From the NCBI RefSeq assembly GCF_042678305.1, contig NZ_JBHUDT010000001.1: a DNA stretch of 64,000 bases; one strand, written 5' to 3'. The DNA is from Gelatiniphilus marinus. GTDB taxonomy: Bacteria > Bacteroidota > Bacteroidia > Flavobacteriales > Flavobacteriaceae. Positions within the stretch are counted from its first letter, which is position 1; each line of letters starts with the position of its first letter. The notes under the pieces are model-generated. The model made no database searches and had not been told where the DNA came from. It worked only from the letters and a program-made list of their open reading frames with translations. This document shows, in pieces, positions 34,234-43,467 of this stretch. The translations under genes and the position numbers were made by a program.

Positions 34234-36608
34234 GCTCTTTTTCTAAAAAAACCTTTCTTTTGCTTGGCACCGTAGTAGCCGTATTTTGCACCATACCCAA
34301 AGTTAGACTGCTTAACATCGTTTACTACAAGCATCATGCCTTTAAGTTTATTTTCGGCATGTAATTCTTTAGCGAAATTCAATATGCGTTTCTCTGTATA
34401 ATCTGCACGGGTTAGGTAAATGGTATGTCCGGCATATTGGCTGAACAACAGTGTATCGGTTACTAACATTGCTGGTGCTGTATCTACAATTACATAATCG
34501 TATTTTTCTGAAACCTTATCAAAAAGCGGATGCATTCTATCGCTCATCAACAATTCTGCAGGATTTGGCGGTACTTTGCCAGATAACAAGATATCTATTT
34601 TGTTACCCTTAATGTCGTAATTGTTTATGGCATCTTCAACGGTTACGGATTTATCTACCAAATATTCTGTTAGCCCAACTTTAGCGAGTTCATTTTTCCT
34701 TTTTTCATCTAGTCCCAAAAGCAATTTAGGATTTCTAATATCGGCTCCTATAAGCAATACTTTTTTATTGGTGTTGGCAAGGGTTAGTGCCATATTCATA
34801 CTAAAAAAAGATTTGCCCTCGCCATTTATGGTCGAGGTTACAAAAACAACATTATCGTATTCTTTAACCTTTCTGGTTCGCTTTATATAATCAAAATTGG
34901 TTCGTATTATTCTGAAGGATTCAGATAAAATAGAACGGTCGTTCTTTTCAACCAATACTTTATTGCTGTTAACTTTTGGAATTTCTCCCAATACGGTAAT
35001 GTTATTTATTTCACCTTCAAGATCTTCTTTGTTGTGAATTTTGGTGTCTAAAAGGTTTTTGGTGTAAAAAACACCAAAAGGAATTAAAAAGCCTAACAAA
35101 ATGGCACTGGCATAGGCAATTTGTTTGTTAGGAGAAATTGGGCCGCCTGCGCTGTTGTATGCAGCATCTATAATTTTTGCACTAGGTGAAGTGGCTGTTA
35201 ACGAGATGGCAGCTTCTTCTTTTTTCTGCAACAGATAAAGATATAACGATTCTATGGTTTGGCGCTCGCGTTCTATGCCCCTTAACCGGTTTTCTTGCCC
35301 TGGAACCGAGGTTATTTTAGAATTTATTCTTCTGGATTGGCTCTCTAAACTGTTGATTTGAATTCGAAGCGATGTGCTTGAGCTACTTATGCTTTGTTGC
35401 AGGTTTTGCCTTACTCCTGCTATGGTTTGGTTAAGTTCCAATACTATTGGGTTTTGCGAACCGGCACTTTTTAAAAGTGATTTTCGTCTTTCAAGCAACT
35501 CGTTGTAGCGTGATGATAGAGCACTTATTGTTGGGTCTCCTGCACCTAGATTTGAAGGAATTGCATTGTATTTTCCTGTTTCGTCTCCCAAGGTTTCCTT
35601 AACGTAATTAAGTTGGCTTAATTGCATTTTCGCAGCGTCTATTTGTTGTTCGTTCGCCACACTTGAATTTAAAAACTGGCCGGCTTCAGATACCACATCT
35701 GTAATTTTATTACTGGTTTTAAAGCCTACAATACTATCATCAACATTAATAAGGTTTTTTTCAACCAACCTGATTCTCCTGTCTATAAACAAAGCGGTGC
35801 TATCGGATATCTCGTTTTTCTTTTTTATGGTGTAATTGTTGTATTCGTCTATTAAAGTGTTAACGATATCTTTGGCTTTTTCTATTACTGGATCTACTAG
35901 ACTTACCTGTACTACTTTTGATGATTTTCCTGTAGGTGCTATGGATATTCTGTCTTTTAACGATTCGGCCAAAAATTCTGCTTTTGTTATGTTAACCCTA
36001 ATGTTGTTTCCTATGTTGTTTTCAATACTTTTGATTTTTGGGGTTATTATTATACCTCCAAAACCGGTTGGTACGGTTTCGCCAAATGTATATTTTTTAG
36101 GTTGGCCGTCTTCATTTCTACGATAGTTAAAGTGTGTATCAGATAGAATTTCAATGTAAAAATTAGAATTGGTATTGTTTATTATAGAATCTGATTCTAT
36201 AAAGTTAACGAGTATGGGTGTGCTTTTGTAGAGTTCTGATTCGTAAACTCTACCTTTGGTGTAATATCTAACATTTAAGCTTAGCTCTTTTACAATGTTT
36301 CTAAGAAAGCTTCTAGATTTAATAACTTGTATCTCGTCTTCCACCATGGCGTCTTCCCTATCGGAAAAAATAGACAGGTCGTTTAAAGCTCCAACAGACG
36401 AATTGTCCTTATCATCTAAAAGCATTATTTTGGCTACGGCCAGATATTTTGGTGTTGTATATCTTAGGTTAACATAGGCAAAGCCAATACACAAAATTAA
36501 ACTTAACACAAACCATTTCCATTGTTTCGTGTATAAGGATAATGTTTTCTTTAAATTAAAATTATCAAGTGTATTGTTTGATGTATTTTCGTTATTAAGT
36601 AAAGCCAT
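34230..36608 (-). CDS. wzc: Wzc-type polysaccharide co-polymerase and tyrosine autokinase
   Basis: A 792-residue BY-kinase. An N-terminal Wzz domain has a first membrane span near residues 33-52 and a large periplasmic coiled-coil region. A second span lies near 500-520 (ASAILLGFLIPFGVFYT). The cytoplasmic kinase has Walker A STINGEGKSF (Lys599), Walker A' LLIGADIRNP and Walker B YVIVDTAPAM. The C-terminus carries a tyrosine cluster (FGYGAKYGYYGAKQ), the expected autophosphorylation site. It controls polymer length and export with Wza, whose gene is 8 bp upstream. Confidence 0.95.
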   Translation of the reverse strand: MALLNNENTSNNTLDNFNLKKTLSLYTKQWKWFVLSLILCIGFAYVNLRYTTPKYLAVAKIMLLDDKDNSSVGALNDLSIFSDREDAMVEDEIQVIKSRSFLRNIVKELSLNVRYYTKGRVYESELYKSTPILVNFIESDSIINNTNSNFYIEILSDTHFNYRRNEDGQPKKYTFGETVPTGFGGIIITPKIKSIENNIGNNIRVNITKAEFLAESLKDRISIAPTGKSSKVVQVSLVDPVIEKAKDIVNTLIDEYNNYTIKKKNEISDSTALFIDRRIRLVEKNLINVDDSIVGFKTSNKITDVVSEAGQFLNSSVANEQQIDAAKMQLSQLNYVKETLGDETGKYNAIPSNLGAGDPTISALSSRYNELLERRKSLLKSAGSQNPIVLELNQTIAGVRQNLQQSISSSSTSLRIQINSLESQSRRINSKITSVPGQENRLRGIERERQTIESLYLYLLQKKEEAAISLTATSPSAKIIDAAYNSAGGPISPNKQIAYASAILLGFLIPFGVFYTKNLLDTKIHNKEDLEGEINNITVLGEIPKVNSNKVLVEKNDRSILSESFRIIRTNFDYIKRTRKVKEYDNVVFVTSTINGEGKSFFSMNMALTLANTNKKVLLIGADIRNPKLLLGLDEKRKNELAKVGLTEYLVDKSVTVEDAINNYDIKGNKIDILLSGKVPPNPAELLMSDRMHPLFDKVSEKYDYVIVDTAPAMLVTDTLLFSQYAGHTIYLTRADYTEKRILNFAKELHAENKLKGMMLVVNDVKQSNFGYGAKYGYYGAKQKKGFFRKRA

Positions 36609-36616
36609 ATTATTTA

Positions 36617-37399
36617 CTAATTTCTTGTTACAAAAATAAGTGCTGTGGTTAAAAGAAAAGATGTAATTGTAATGATTGTACCTATTCTAGTATCGCCGGA
36701 TGCACTACTAATAGCAGAATTGTTGGGTTCTACGTAAACAATATCGTTTTGGGTTAAATAATAAACGGGCGAATTAAAGACCTCTTTGGTTGTTAAATCT
36801 ACATAGGTAATGGCTTTTGTGCCGTTAAAGTCTCTAATAACCATTACATTGTCTCTTTTTCCTTTAATGGTTAAGTCTCCTGCCAAACCTAAGGCTTCTA
36901 TTATAGAAACACGCTCTCCGCTTACTTGGTAAACCCCTGGGTTTCTTACCTCGCCTGCTACGGTAATCCTAAAGTTTAAAACCCGCATTATAATAACAGG
37001 GTCTTTAAGCAATTCGCCTTTTGAGAATTTTTCCTTAAACAGGTTTTTGGCTTCTTCTATGGTTAAGCCTACTAGTTTTACTTTGCCTAAAACCGGGAAA
37101 TCGATATTGCCGTCAACGTCTATTAAATAATCTATTAATCTGCCTTGACCTTGTCCGGTTTGCATTTGTATGTTATAGGGCTTCGCAGGATCTATATCTC
37201 CCGAACTGTAAACCGAAACGTAAATACTTACAATATCGCCTATTTTTAGTTTTGCCCTAAAGGTATCGGTATCAACTATGGTTTCAAAATTTTTGGCATT
37301 TTGAAAGTAAACTATGTCTTGTTTTGTTTTACATGAGGTTAAAAAAAAACTAACAAGAGTAAATGTAACAACTAATCTATAGCTCAGTATTCTTTTCAT
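36617..37399 (-). CDS. wza: Wza-type polysaccharide export lipoprotein
   Basis: A 260-residue protein with a lipoprotein signal (Cys23 in FFLTSCKTKQ). A Poly_export/SLBB core follows: FRAKLKIGDIVSIYVSV, the SLBB segment GLTIEEAKNLFKEKF and VAGEVRNPGVYQVSGER. A hydrophobic C-terminal helix (IITITSFLLTTALIFVTRN) may form or span the outer-membrane pore. It is shorter than E. coli Wza, as is usual for Bacteroidota. It is the second-last gene of the leftward operon, just before wzc. Confidence 0.94.
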   Translation of the reverse strand: MKRILSYRLVVTFTLVSFFLTSCKTKQDIVYFQNAKNFETIVDTDTFRAKLKIGDIVSIYVSVYSSGDIDPAKPYNIQMQTGQGQGRLIDYLIDVDGNIDFPVLGKVKLVGLTIEEAKNLFKEKFSKGELLKDPVIIMRVLNFRITVAGEVRNPGVYQVSGERVSIIEALGLAGDLTIKGKRDNVMVIRDFNGTKAITYVDLTTKEVFNSPVYYLTQNDIVYVEPNNSAISSASGDTRIGTIITITSFLLTTALIFVTRN

Positions 37400-37437
37400 T
37401 CTATGGAATTTATTTGGGGAAAATATAAAAATATTAT

Positions 37438-39381
37438 TTACAAGCTACCATAATTATTGTTTGGTTTTGCTTTTAAAATCCCTTTAGCTTTTTTGTAGAT
37501 CTGAACTCTTTTGTCAAATTTCTCAAAATCAGAGTTTTTAGATTTGTATTCTGGAATTAGGTTTTTCATTTTCATTACAATATTGTTGTTTTGAAAACGG
37601 TTTGTTATGCATAGCTCCTCAATTTCAGATTTCACTTTGCTGTATTCCAATTCTCTGGTTTTGCTTATCATTATCTTTTTATGGTATGTCGATAAGGTGT
37701 TCTCGCCATTGGCCAATAGTTCTTCGTATAGTTTTTCGCCTGGGCGCAGTCCTGTAATTTTTATGTCAATATCTTCAGGGTTCCTTAATCCAGATAGCTT
37801 AATCATGTTTTTTGCAAGATCGAAAATCTTAACCGATTCTCCCATATCGAAAATAAATATCTCGCCACCTTTACCCATTGTGCCAGCTTCTAATACTAAC
37901 TTAGAGGCTTCAGGTATAGTCATAAAATAGCGTGTAATATCTTTATGTGTTAAGGTTAGTGGTCCGCCGTTTTCTATTTGTTTTTTAAATAGAGGTATTA
38001 CAGATCCGTTGGATCCTAAAACATTACCAAAGCGGGTTGTAATAAACTTGGTCTTGCTTTCTTTTTGTAGGCAGCTTATGTACATTTCGGCCATTCTTTT
38101 GGTGGCACCCATAACGCTTGTTGGGTTTACAGCTTTATCTGTGGATACAAACACAAATTTCTTTACATTGTAGCGAGAGGCCGTATCCGCCAAAAGTTTT
38201 GTTCCGTTTACATTTATTTTAATGGCTTCGTAAGGTGATTGTTCCATTAGTGGAACATGCTTATATGCCGCGGCGTGAAATACCAGTGTAGGCTTATGGT
38301 TTTGGAATATGGTATCTATTCTTAGCCCATCTCTTATGTCTGCAACAATTGCTGTGAAATTGTGCTTACCAGCGCGTTTTAAATCTTGCTGTACGTCGTA
38401 CAGGGCAGATTCTGCTTGGTCTACTAAAATTAACTCCTTAACATCGAAATTGGAAAGTTGTTTTACCAACTCACTTCCTATGGAGCCTGCAGCACCGGTT
38501 ACAATAATGGTTTCGCCGTTAAATTCGTTTTGTAGGTTAGGGTTATCGAACTCAATGGGTGGTCTCCCTAATAAGTCTTCTATTTGGAATTGCTTGATTT
38601 GGCTTGTGTTAAGCTCGTCGTTAATCCATTGCTCGATAGGTGGTACTTTTTTAATTTTAACGCTCAAACTGTCGAATAACCCAATAATTTTGCTAGAATC
38701 TATTGTTTGCGAAGCAATAATGATTTCTTCTATACCTTTCGATTCTATATAATTTTGATTGATTTTATGTACGCTGCATATTTCAATCCCATTAATAACC
38801 TTTCCTTTTTTCTTGGCATCGTCATCAATAAAATTGATAACATTATATCTTTCGGTTGTGTTATTCAAAAGGGTGTTGTAAGTTGTAATTCCTAAATCTC
38901 CAGCTCCATAAATTAAGATGTTTTTTGAAGCCATTAGTTTAATTTTTAAGTATTTCCAAACTATTTTAAATAGCAACCTACTTCCTGCCAGTGCTACAAA
39001 ACACAAGAGTGAATGTACGATTATTATGGACAGCGGAATGGTAAACCCTGGTATTAGGTTTGTAATTCTGTTGATTAAAACAATAATAACAGACGTAGCC
39101 GCTATTAGAGCTACAGATTTAAAAATGTTTACAACATCTGCAAACCCTGTATGCCTAATTACACTTTTAAATGAGCCTACCGCAATAAAGCTAAAAGATG
39201 CAATGGCCAGCATTAAGGGAATTTGAATTAAAAACTGTTGTAAGTCAAAATTTAGTGTTAAATTAAATCTAACTAAATACGCCATAAAGAACGTAATGGT
39301 TACTATGCTTAGGTCTATAGCGAATACCAACCATTTAGATGCGTGTTTTTTTGAAAAGCGAGCTAAGTAATTATTAATCAT
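37438..39381 (-). CDS. Membrane-bound nucleoside-diphosphate-sugar 4,6-dehydratase (PglF/CapD/WbpM type)
   Basis: A 647-residue protein. Four N-terminal membrane spans (about residues 17-140) precede a CoA-binding-like Rossmann domain (ILIYGAGDLGI) and a C-terminal SDR domain. The latter has the NAD motif TGAAGSIGSELV near 294, STDKAVNPTSVMGATKR (Met in place of the usual catalytic Tyr, as known for this subgroup) and FGNVLGSNGSVIPLF. Family members convert UDP-GlcNAc to the 4-keto-6-deoxy sugar. The aminotransferase gene directly upstream (4-bp overlap) suggests a 4-amino-4,6-dideoxy sugar product, as in bacillosamine synthesis. Confidence 0.93.
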   Translation of the reverse strand: MINNYLARFSKKHASKWLVFAIDLSIVTITFFMAYLVRFNLTLNFDLQQFLIQIPLMLAIASFSFIAVGSFKSVIRHTGFADVVNIFKSVALIAATSVIIVLINRITNLIPGFTIPLSIIIVHSLLCFVALAGSRLLFKIVWKYLKIKLMASKNILIYGAGDLGITTYNTLLNNTTERYNVINFIDDDAKKKGKVINGIEICSVHKINQNYIESKGIEEIIIASQTIDSSKIIGLFDSLSVKIKKVPPIEQWINDELNTSQIKQFQIEDLLGRPPIEFDNPNLQNEFNGETIIVTGAAGSIGSELVKQLSNFDVKELILVDQAESALYDVQQDLKRAGKHNFTAIVADIRDGLRIDTIFQNHKPTLVFHAAAYKHVPLMEQSPYEAIKINVNGTKLLADTASRYNVKKFVFVSTDKAVNPTSVMGATKRMAEMYISCLQKESKTKFITTRFGNVLGSNGSVIPLFKKQIENGGPLTLTHKDITRYFMTIPEASKLVLEAGTMGKGGEIFIFDMGESVKIFDLAKNMIKLSGLRNPEDIDIKITGLRPGEKLYEELLANGENTLSTYHKKIMISKTRELEYSKVKSEIEELCITNRFQNNNIVMKMKNLIPEYKSKNSDFEKFDKRVQIYKKAKGILKAKPNNNYGSL

Positions 39382-40508
39382 AAGTTTGGGTTTTTGCGTA
39401 TTATTTCGATTACTCTAGACAAATCATCTTCAGTTAGATTTGATCCGCTAGGTAAACAAAGTCCGTTGTTAAATAGGTTTTCAGATATCCCGTTTGTAAA
39501 ACTCAGGCAGTCTTTAAAAACTGGTTGTAAGTGCATTGGCTTCCATAACGTTCTTGATTCAATATCTTCGTTTTGCAAGTCTAAACGCAGGCTTTCTCTT
39601 AACTTGTAAGAATTGGTTTTTATACAAGTTATCCATCGGTTAGAAAAAAATCCGAAAGGTTCTTCTAAAAACTCAATCGCGCCGAATTGAGATAAATTTG
39701 TTTTATAAAAATTATAATTTGATCTTCTTGCTTCTACCCTTTCGTCAATCACTTCCATTTGGCCTCTACCTATGCCAGCCAATACATTGCTCATCCTGTA
39801 ATTGTAACCAATTGAAGAATGTTCGTAATGTGGTGCGTTATCTCGTGCTTGGGTTGATAAAAAGATGGCTTTGTTTTTTAACTCTAATTTTTTCGTTATA
39901 AGGGCGCCACCACCAGAAGTGGTTATAATTTTATTGCCGTTAAACGATAAAACACCCATATCTGATAATGTGCCACAGGCTTGGTTAAAGTAAGTGCTTC
40001 CTAGGGCTTCTGCACTATCTTCTAACACAGGGATACCATAATTTTTTGCTATAGCATTAATTTCTTTTGCTTTATAGGGCATACCATATAGATGCACAGC
40101 GATTATGGCCTTTGGTTTTTTATATTTTTCAATTCTATCTTTAATGGCTATCTCAAGCAGTTCTGGCGACATGTTCCAGGTTTCAGGTTCGCTATCAATA
40201 AATACAGGTGTAGCACCTTGGTATATAATGGGGTTTGCTGATGCAGAAAATGTAAAACTTTGGCACAAAACTTCGTCTCCTTTAGATACACCTATCAATT
40301 GTAATGCCAAATGTATTGCTGCGGTACCAGAACTTAAAACGGCTACTTCGTCGTTTCCTCCTAAATATTGTTTTAGGTCATTTTCAAAACCATCAACATT
40401 TGGTCCTAGAGGCGCAATCCAGTTAGTATCAAAAGCTTGATTAACAAATTTTTGCTCGGAGCCTCCCATGTGAGGTGATGATAGGTATATTTTAGTTTTG
40501 GTCAACAT
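39378..40508 (-). CDS. DegT/DnrJ/EryC1/StrS-type PLP sugar aminotransferase
   Basis: A 376-residue aminotransferase. The PLP region is visible as SSGTAAIHLAL, the aspartate segment LEDSAEALGSTY and the Schiff-base lysine in LSFNGNKIITTSGGGAL. The sequence is of the PglE/PseC/ArnB class that aminates 4-keto sugars. It overlaps the dehydratase gene by 4 bp, so product channelling from dehydratase to aminotransferase is likely. It is the first gene of the leftward polysaccharide operon; its promoter must lie in the 646-bp gap upstream. Confidence 0.93.
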   Translation of the reverse strand: MLTKTKIYLSSPHMGGSEQKFVNQAFDTNWIAPLGPNVDGFENDLKQYLGGNDEVAVLSSGTAAIHLALQLIGVSKGDEVLCQSFTFSASANPIIYQGATPVFIDSEPETWNMSPELLEIAIKDRIEKYKKPKAIIAVHLYGMPYKAKEINAIAKNYGIPVLEDSAEALGSTYFNQACGTLSDMGVLSFNGNKIITTSGGGALITKKLELKNKAIFLSTQARDNAPHYEHSSIGYNYRMSNVLAGIGRGQMEVIDERVEARRSNYNFYKTNLSQFGAIEFLEEPFGFFSNRWITCIKTNSYKLRESLRLDLQNEDIESRTLWKPMHLQPVFKDCLSFTNGISENLFNNGLCLPSGSNLTEDDLSRVIEIIRKNPNL

Positions 40509-41154
40509 TATATTTTTAAATATGTTTTTTTTATTTTTTACATAGAAAACCTAGGTGGCTAAAGGTTAGACCACTTAATTGTAATATTAAATTTGAATTT
40601 GTGAATCCCTCACAGGTAAAAAATAAAATCCTTATCATAATTAATAGCTTGTTAAAATATAATTTAAGGGTAAAATCAATCTGCAAAAGATTAATCTTGA
40701 GAGGGTTTTTGGTTTTTTTTAAATTATATTTTACTTATTAAATTAAAAGTGCTATTAATCAATTCAATAGTTATTTACGGTGTAAATTTAGCAATTGTTT
40801 TAACTTATCAAGTATGCAAAGTGGTTATTTCGCTAAAAGAGTAATAAAAATCGGTTAAATACATTAACCGTTTTCATTGGTAGTAAAACTATGCACATTA
40901 TCGATTTATTAAATTGTGTTTTAAGTTAAGCCTATTCAGATATTAGTTCTTTTTTCACAGTATTAATGCACCTTTTTTTGGTGTTTAGGCTACCTTTGCT
41001 ATTTGGGATATACATAATTTAATCGGTAATTTTAACAAAAAACTGAATTTCGTCGGTAAAAAACAGTTCTTAATACAAATAGTTAACTAAATTACATTTA
41101 TTTTTTTCATATTTGCTGGGCTATTAACAATTTATAAAATTACCCCAAATTTAA
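40509..41154. other. Divergent regulatory region between two polysaccharide operons
   Basis: 646 bp of very AT-rich DNA with no credible gene. It must hold promoters for the leftward aminotransferase-wzc operon and the rightward operon. A bulged hairpin (GTGGCTAA ... TTAGACCAC) lies at about 40554-40573. A TAnnTTTG match (TACCTTTG, 40991-40998) points rightward but lacks a correctly spaced -33 TTG. No JUMPstart-like motif was recognised. Confidence 0.45.
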
Positions 41155-42171
41155 ATGACCCAACAGCAATTAAAAATACTAGAGGGAAAGAAAGTACTTA
41201 TAACTGGAGGCGCTGGTTTTATTGGCTCTAACCTTTGTGAAGCATTATTGGAACATAATATAAATATTGTATGTTTAGATAATTTTTCAACAGGGAAAAG
41301 AAATAATATAAAACCTTTCCTATTTAATCATAATTTCAGTTTAATAGAAGGAGACATCAGGCGATTAGCAGATTGCCAAAAAGCCTGTGCTGGCGCAGAT
41401 TATGTGCTACACCATGCAGCTTTAGGTTCTGTGCCAAAATCTATTAAAGACCCCATTACCACCAACGACGTAAATGTTTCTGGATTTTTAAATATGTTGG
41501 TGGCTTCAAAAAATGCTGGTGTTAAACGGTTTATATATGCGGCTAGCTCTTCAACATATGGAGATCATGAAGCTTTGCCAAAAGTTGAAGATAAAATTGG
41601 AAAACCCCTTTCGCCTTATGCCATAACTAAATATGTAAACGAATTATATGCCGATGTTTTTTACAAGACATATAAATTAGATACCATAGGGCTACGCTAT
41701 TTTAACGTATTTGGCAAAAGACAAAACACCAATAGTGCTTATGCCGCAGTGATCCCTAAATTTGTACAGCAATTAATAAACCATGAATCGCCAATAATTA
41801 ACGGAGACGGTAGCTTTTCAAGAGATTTTACCTATGTTGAAAACGTAGTGCAAATAAATGTAAATGCGTTAACAACCACAAACAAAAACGCATTAAACAA
41901 TGTGTATAACGTTGCTTATGGAGAGCGAACCACTTTAAAAGAGTTAGCGGGGTTGTTAAAAACAAATCTAGCTAAGTTTGATGCCTCTATAAAAGATATA
42001 GATATTAAACATGGAGAAAATAGAATTGGAGACATTCCCCACTCATTGGCTTCTATTGAAAAAGCAAAGCAATTGTTAAATTATAATCCGAAATTCAACA
42101 TTAACAGTGGGTTAAAAAAAACCGTTAATTGGTATTGGCAACGTTTAAAACAAAATAATGAAGGATATTAA
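41155..42171 (+). CDS. UDP-N-acetylglucosamine 4-epimerase-like SDR (WbpP/TviC type)
   Basis: A 338-residue extended SDR. The NAD motif is TGGAGFIGSNL near residues 17-27, the catalytic region is AASSSTYGDHEALPK, and YAITKYVNE carries the YxxxK pair. The phrase HHAALGSVPKSIKDP and the N-terminal LEGKKVLITGG match WbpP/TviC epimerases, which interconvert UDP-GlcNAc(A) and UDP-GalNAc(A). It heads the rightward operon and overlaps the dehydrogenase gene by 14 bp, the same pairing as in Vi antigen and Pseudomonas O6 loci. Substrate preference is inferred. Confidence 0.9.
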   Translation: MTQQQLKILEGKKVLITGGAGFIGSNLCEALLEHNINIVCLDNFSTGKRNNIKPFLFNHNFSLIEGDIRRLADCQKACAGADYVLHHAALGSVPKSIKDPITTNDVNVSGFLNMLVASKNAGVKRFIYAASSSTYGDHEALPKVEDKIGKPLSPYAITKYVNELYADVFYKTYKLDTIGLRYFNVFGKRQNTNSAYAAVIPKFVQQLINHESPIINGDGSFSRDFTYVENVVQINVNALTTTNKNALNNVYNVAYGERTTLKELAGLLKTNLAKFDASIKDIDIKHGENRIGDIPHSLASIEKAKQLLNYNPKFNINSGLKKTVNWYWQRLKQNNEGY

Positions 42172-43438
42172 AATTGCTGTAATTGGACTAGGGTATGTAG
42201 GGTTGCCATTAGCTAGACTCTTTGCAACAAAATATAGCGTAGTAGGTTTTGATATAAACCAAGCACGAATTGACGAACTTTTATTGGGCCACGACTCTAC
42301 TCTAGAAGTTGATAATACCGCATTACAATCTGTTTTAAAAAACAATTTAAGCACAGGTATTGGTCTGTTTTGCACTTCGAACACCGAAGATTTAAAAAAC
42401 TGCAATCATTATATAGTTACTGTCCCCACCCCTATAGATAAAAACAACAAGCCAGACTTGGCACCGCTCTACAAATCCAGCAGAACTGTTGGCAAGTATT
42501 TAAAAAAGGGCGACCTAGTAATATATGAGTCCACGGTTTTTCCGGGAGCTACCGAAGACGAATGTGTTCCTGTATTAGAACAAATAAGCGGGCTTAAACT
42601 AAACATAGATTTTTTTGTAGGCTACTCGCCAGAACGCATTAACCCGGGCGACAAATTGCATACCATAGATAACATACTTAAAGTAACTTCGGGCTCCACA
42701 CCCCAAACAGGAAAAAAAGTCGATGCGCTTTACGCCAGTGTAATTCCTGCAGGCACACATTTGGCGCCATCAATTAAAGTAGCCGAAGCTGCAAAGGTTA
42801 TAGAGAACTCGCAACGCGATATAAACATAGCTTTTGTAAATGAACTTGCCAAAATTTTTAACTTAATGGATATAGATACACAGGATGTATTAAAAGCTGC
42901 AAGCACTAAATGGAACTTTTTGCCATTTAAACCTGGGCTTGTTGGCGGCCACTGCATAGGTGTCGATCCTTATTATTTAGCACAAAAAGCACAAGAAGTT
43001 GGTTATCACCCCGAAATAATTTTAGCTGGAAGGCGGGTAAACGACAGCATGGGACAATTCGTAGCCTCTGCAGTTATTAAGCTAATGCTTAAAAACAACA
43101 TCCAGGTTAATGGTGCTAAAATACTGGTTTTAGGAATTACTTTTAAAGAAAACTGCCCCGATATAAGAAATACAAAATCTGTAACTGTAATAAACGAATT
43201 AAAAAGCTATGAAACAGATGTTACAGTTTACGACCCTAAGGCAAACCCAAAAGAAGTCATGCACGAATACAACCTGAAAATTGTAAATACCATACCCAAA
43301 AACACTTATGATGCCATCGTGATTACGGTTTCGCATAAAGAGTTTTTAAAGCTCGACCTAAAATCGTTTTTAAAACAAAAAGGTATTATATACGATGTAA
43401 AGGGAGAATGGAATGGAACTGTTAACGGAAGATTATAA
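42158..43438 (+). CDS. UDP-sugar 6-dehydrogenase (TviB/WbpO type)
   Basis: A 426-residue nucleotide-sugar dehydrogenase. The NAD motif GLGYVGLP lies near residues 10-17. The catalytic cysteine is in GLVGGHCIGVDPYYLAQKA, and the C-terminal UDP-binding domain has GITFKENCPDIRNTKS. The long GVDPYYLAQKAQ form and LGHDSTLEVDN are typical of the WbpO/TviB group acting on UDP-HexNAc. With the preceding epimerase it should make a UDP-N-acetyl-hexosaminuronic acid for the repeat unit, implying an acidic polysaccharide. Confidence 0.93.
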   Translation: MKDIKIAVIGLGYVGLPLARLFATKYSVVGFDINQARIDELLLGHDSTLEVDNTALQSVLKNNLSTGIGLFCTSNTEDLKNCNHYIVTVPTPIDKNNKPDLAPLYKSSRTVGKYLKKGDLVIYESTVFPGATEDECVPVLEQISGLKLNIDFFVGYSPERINPGDKLHTIDNILKVTSGSTPQTGKKVDALYASVIPAGTHLAPSIKVAEAAKVIENSQRDINIAFVNELAKIFNLMDIDTQDVLKAASTKWNFLPFKPGLVGGHCIGVDPYYLAQKAQEVGYHPEIILAGRRVNDSMGQFVASAVIKLMLKNNIQVNGAKILVLGITFKENCPDIRNTKSVTVINELKSYETDVTVYDPKANPKEVMHEYNLKIVNTIPKNTYDAIVITVSHKEFLKLDLKSFLKQKGIIYDVKGEWNGTVNGRL

Positions 43439-43467
43439 ACCAAATATAACTAACTAAATATACTATT

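Noticed and set aside
40981..41000. TACCTTTG as promoter of the rightward polysaccharide operon
   Set aside because: The -7 match is perfect, but the nearest TTG is only about 10 bp upstream and the gene is 157 bp away; too weak to call as a feature.
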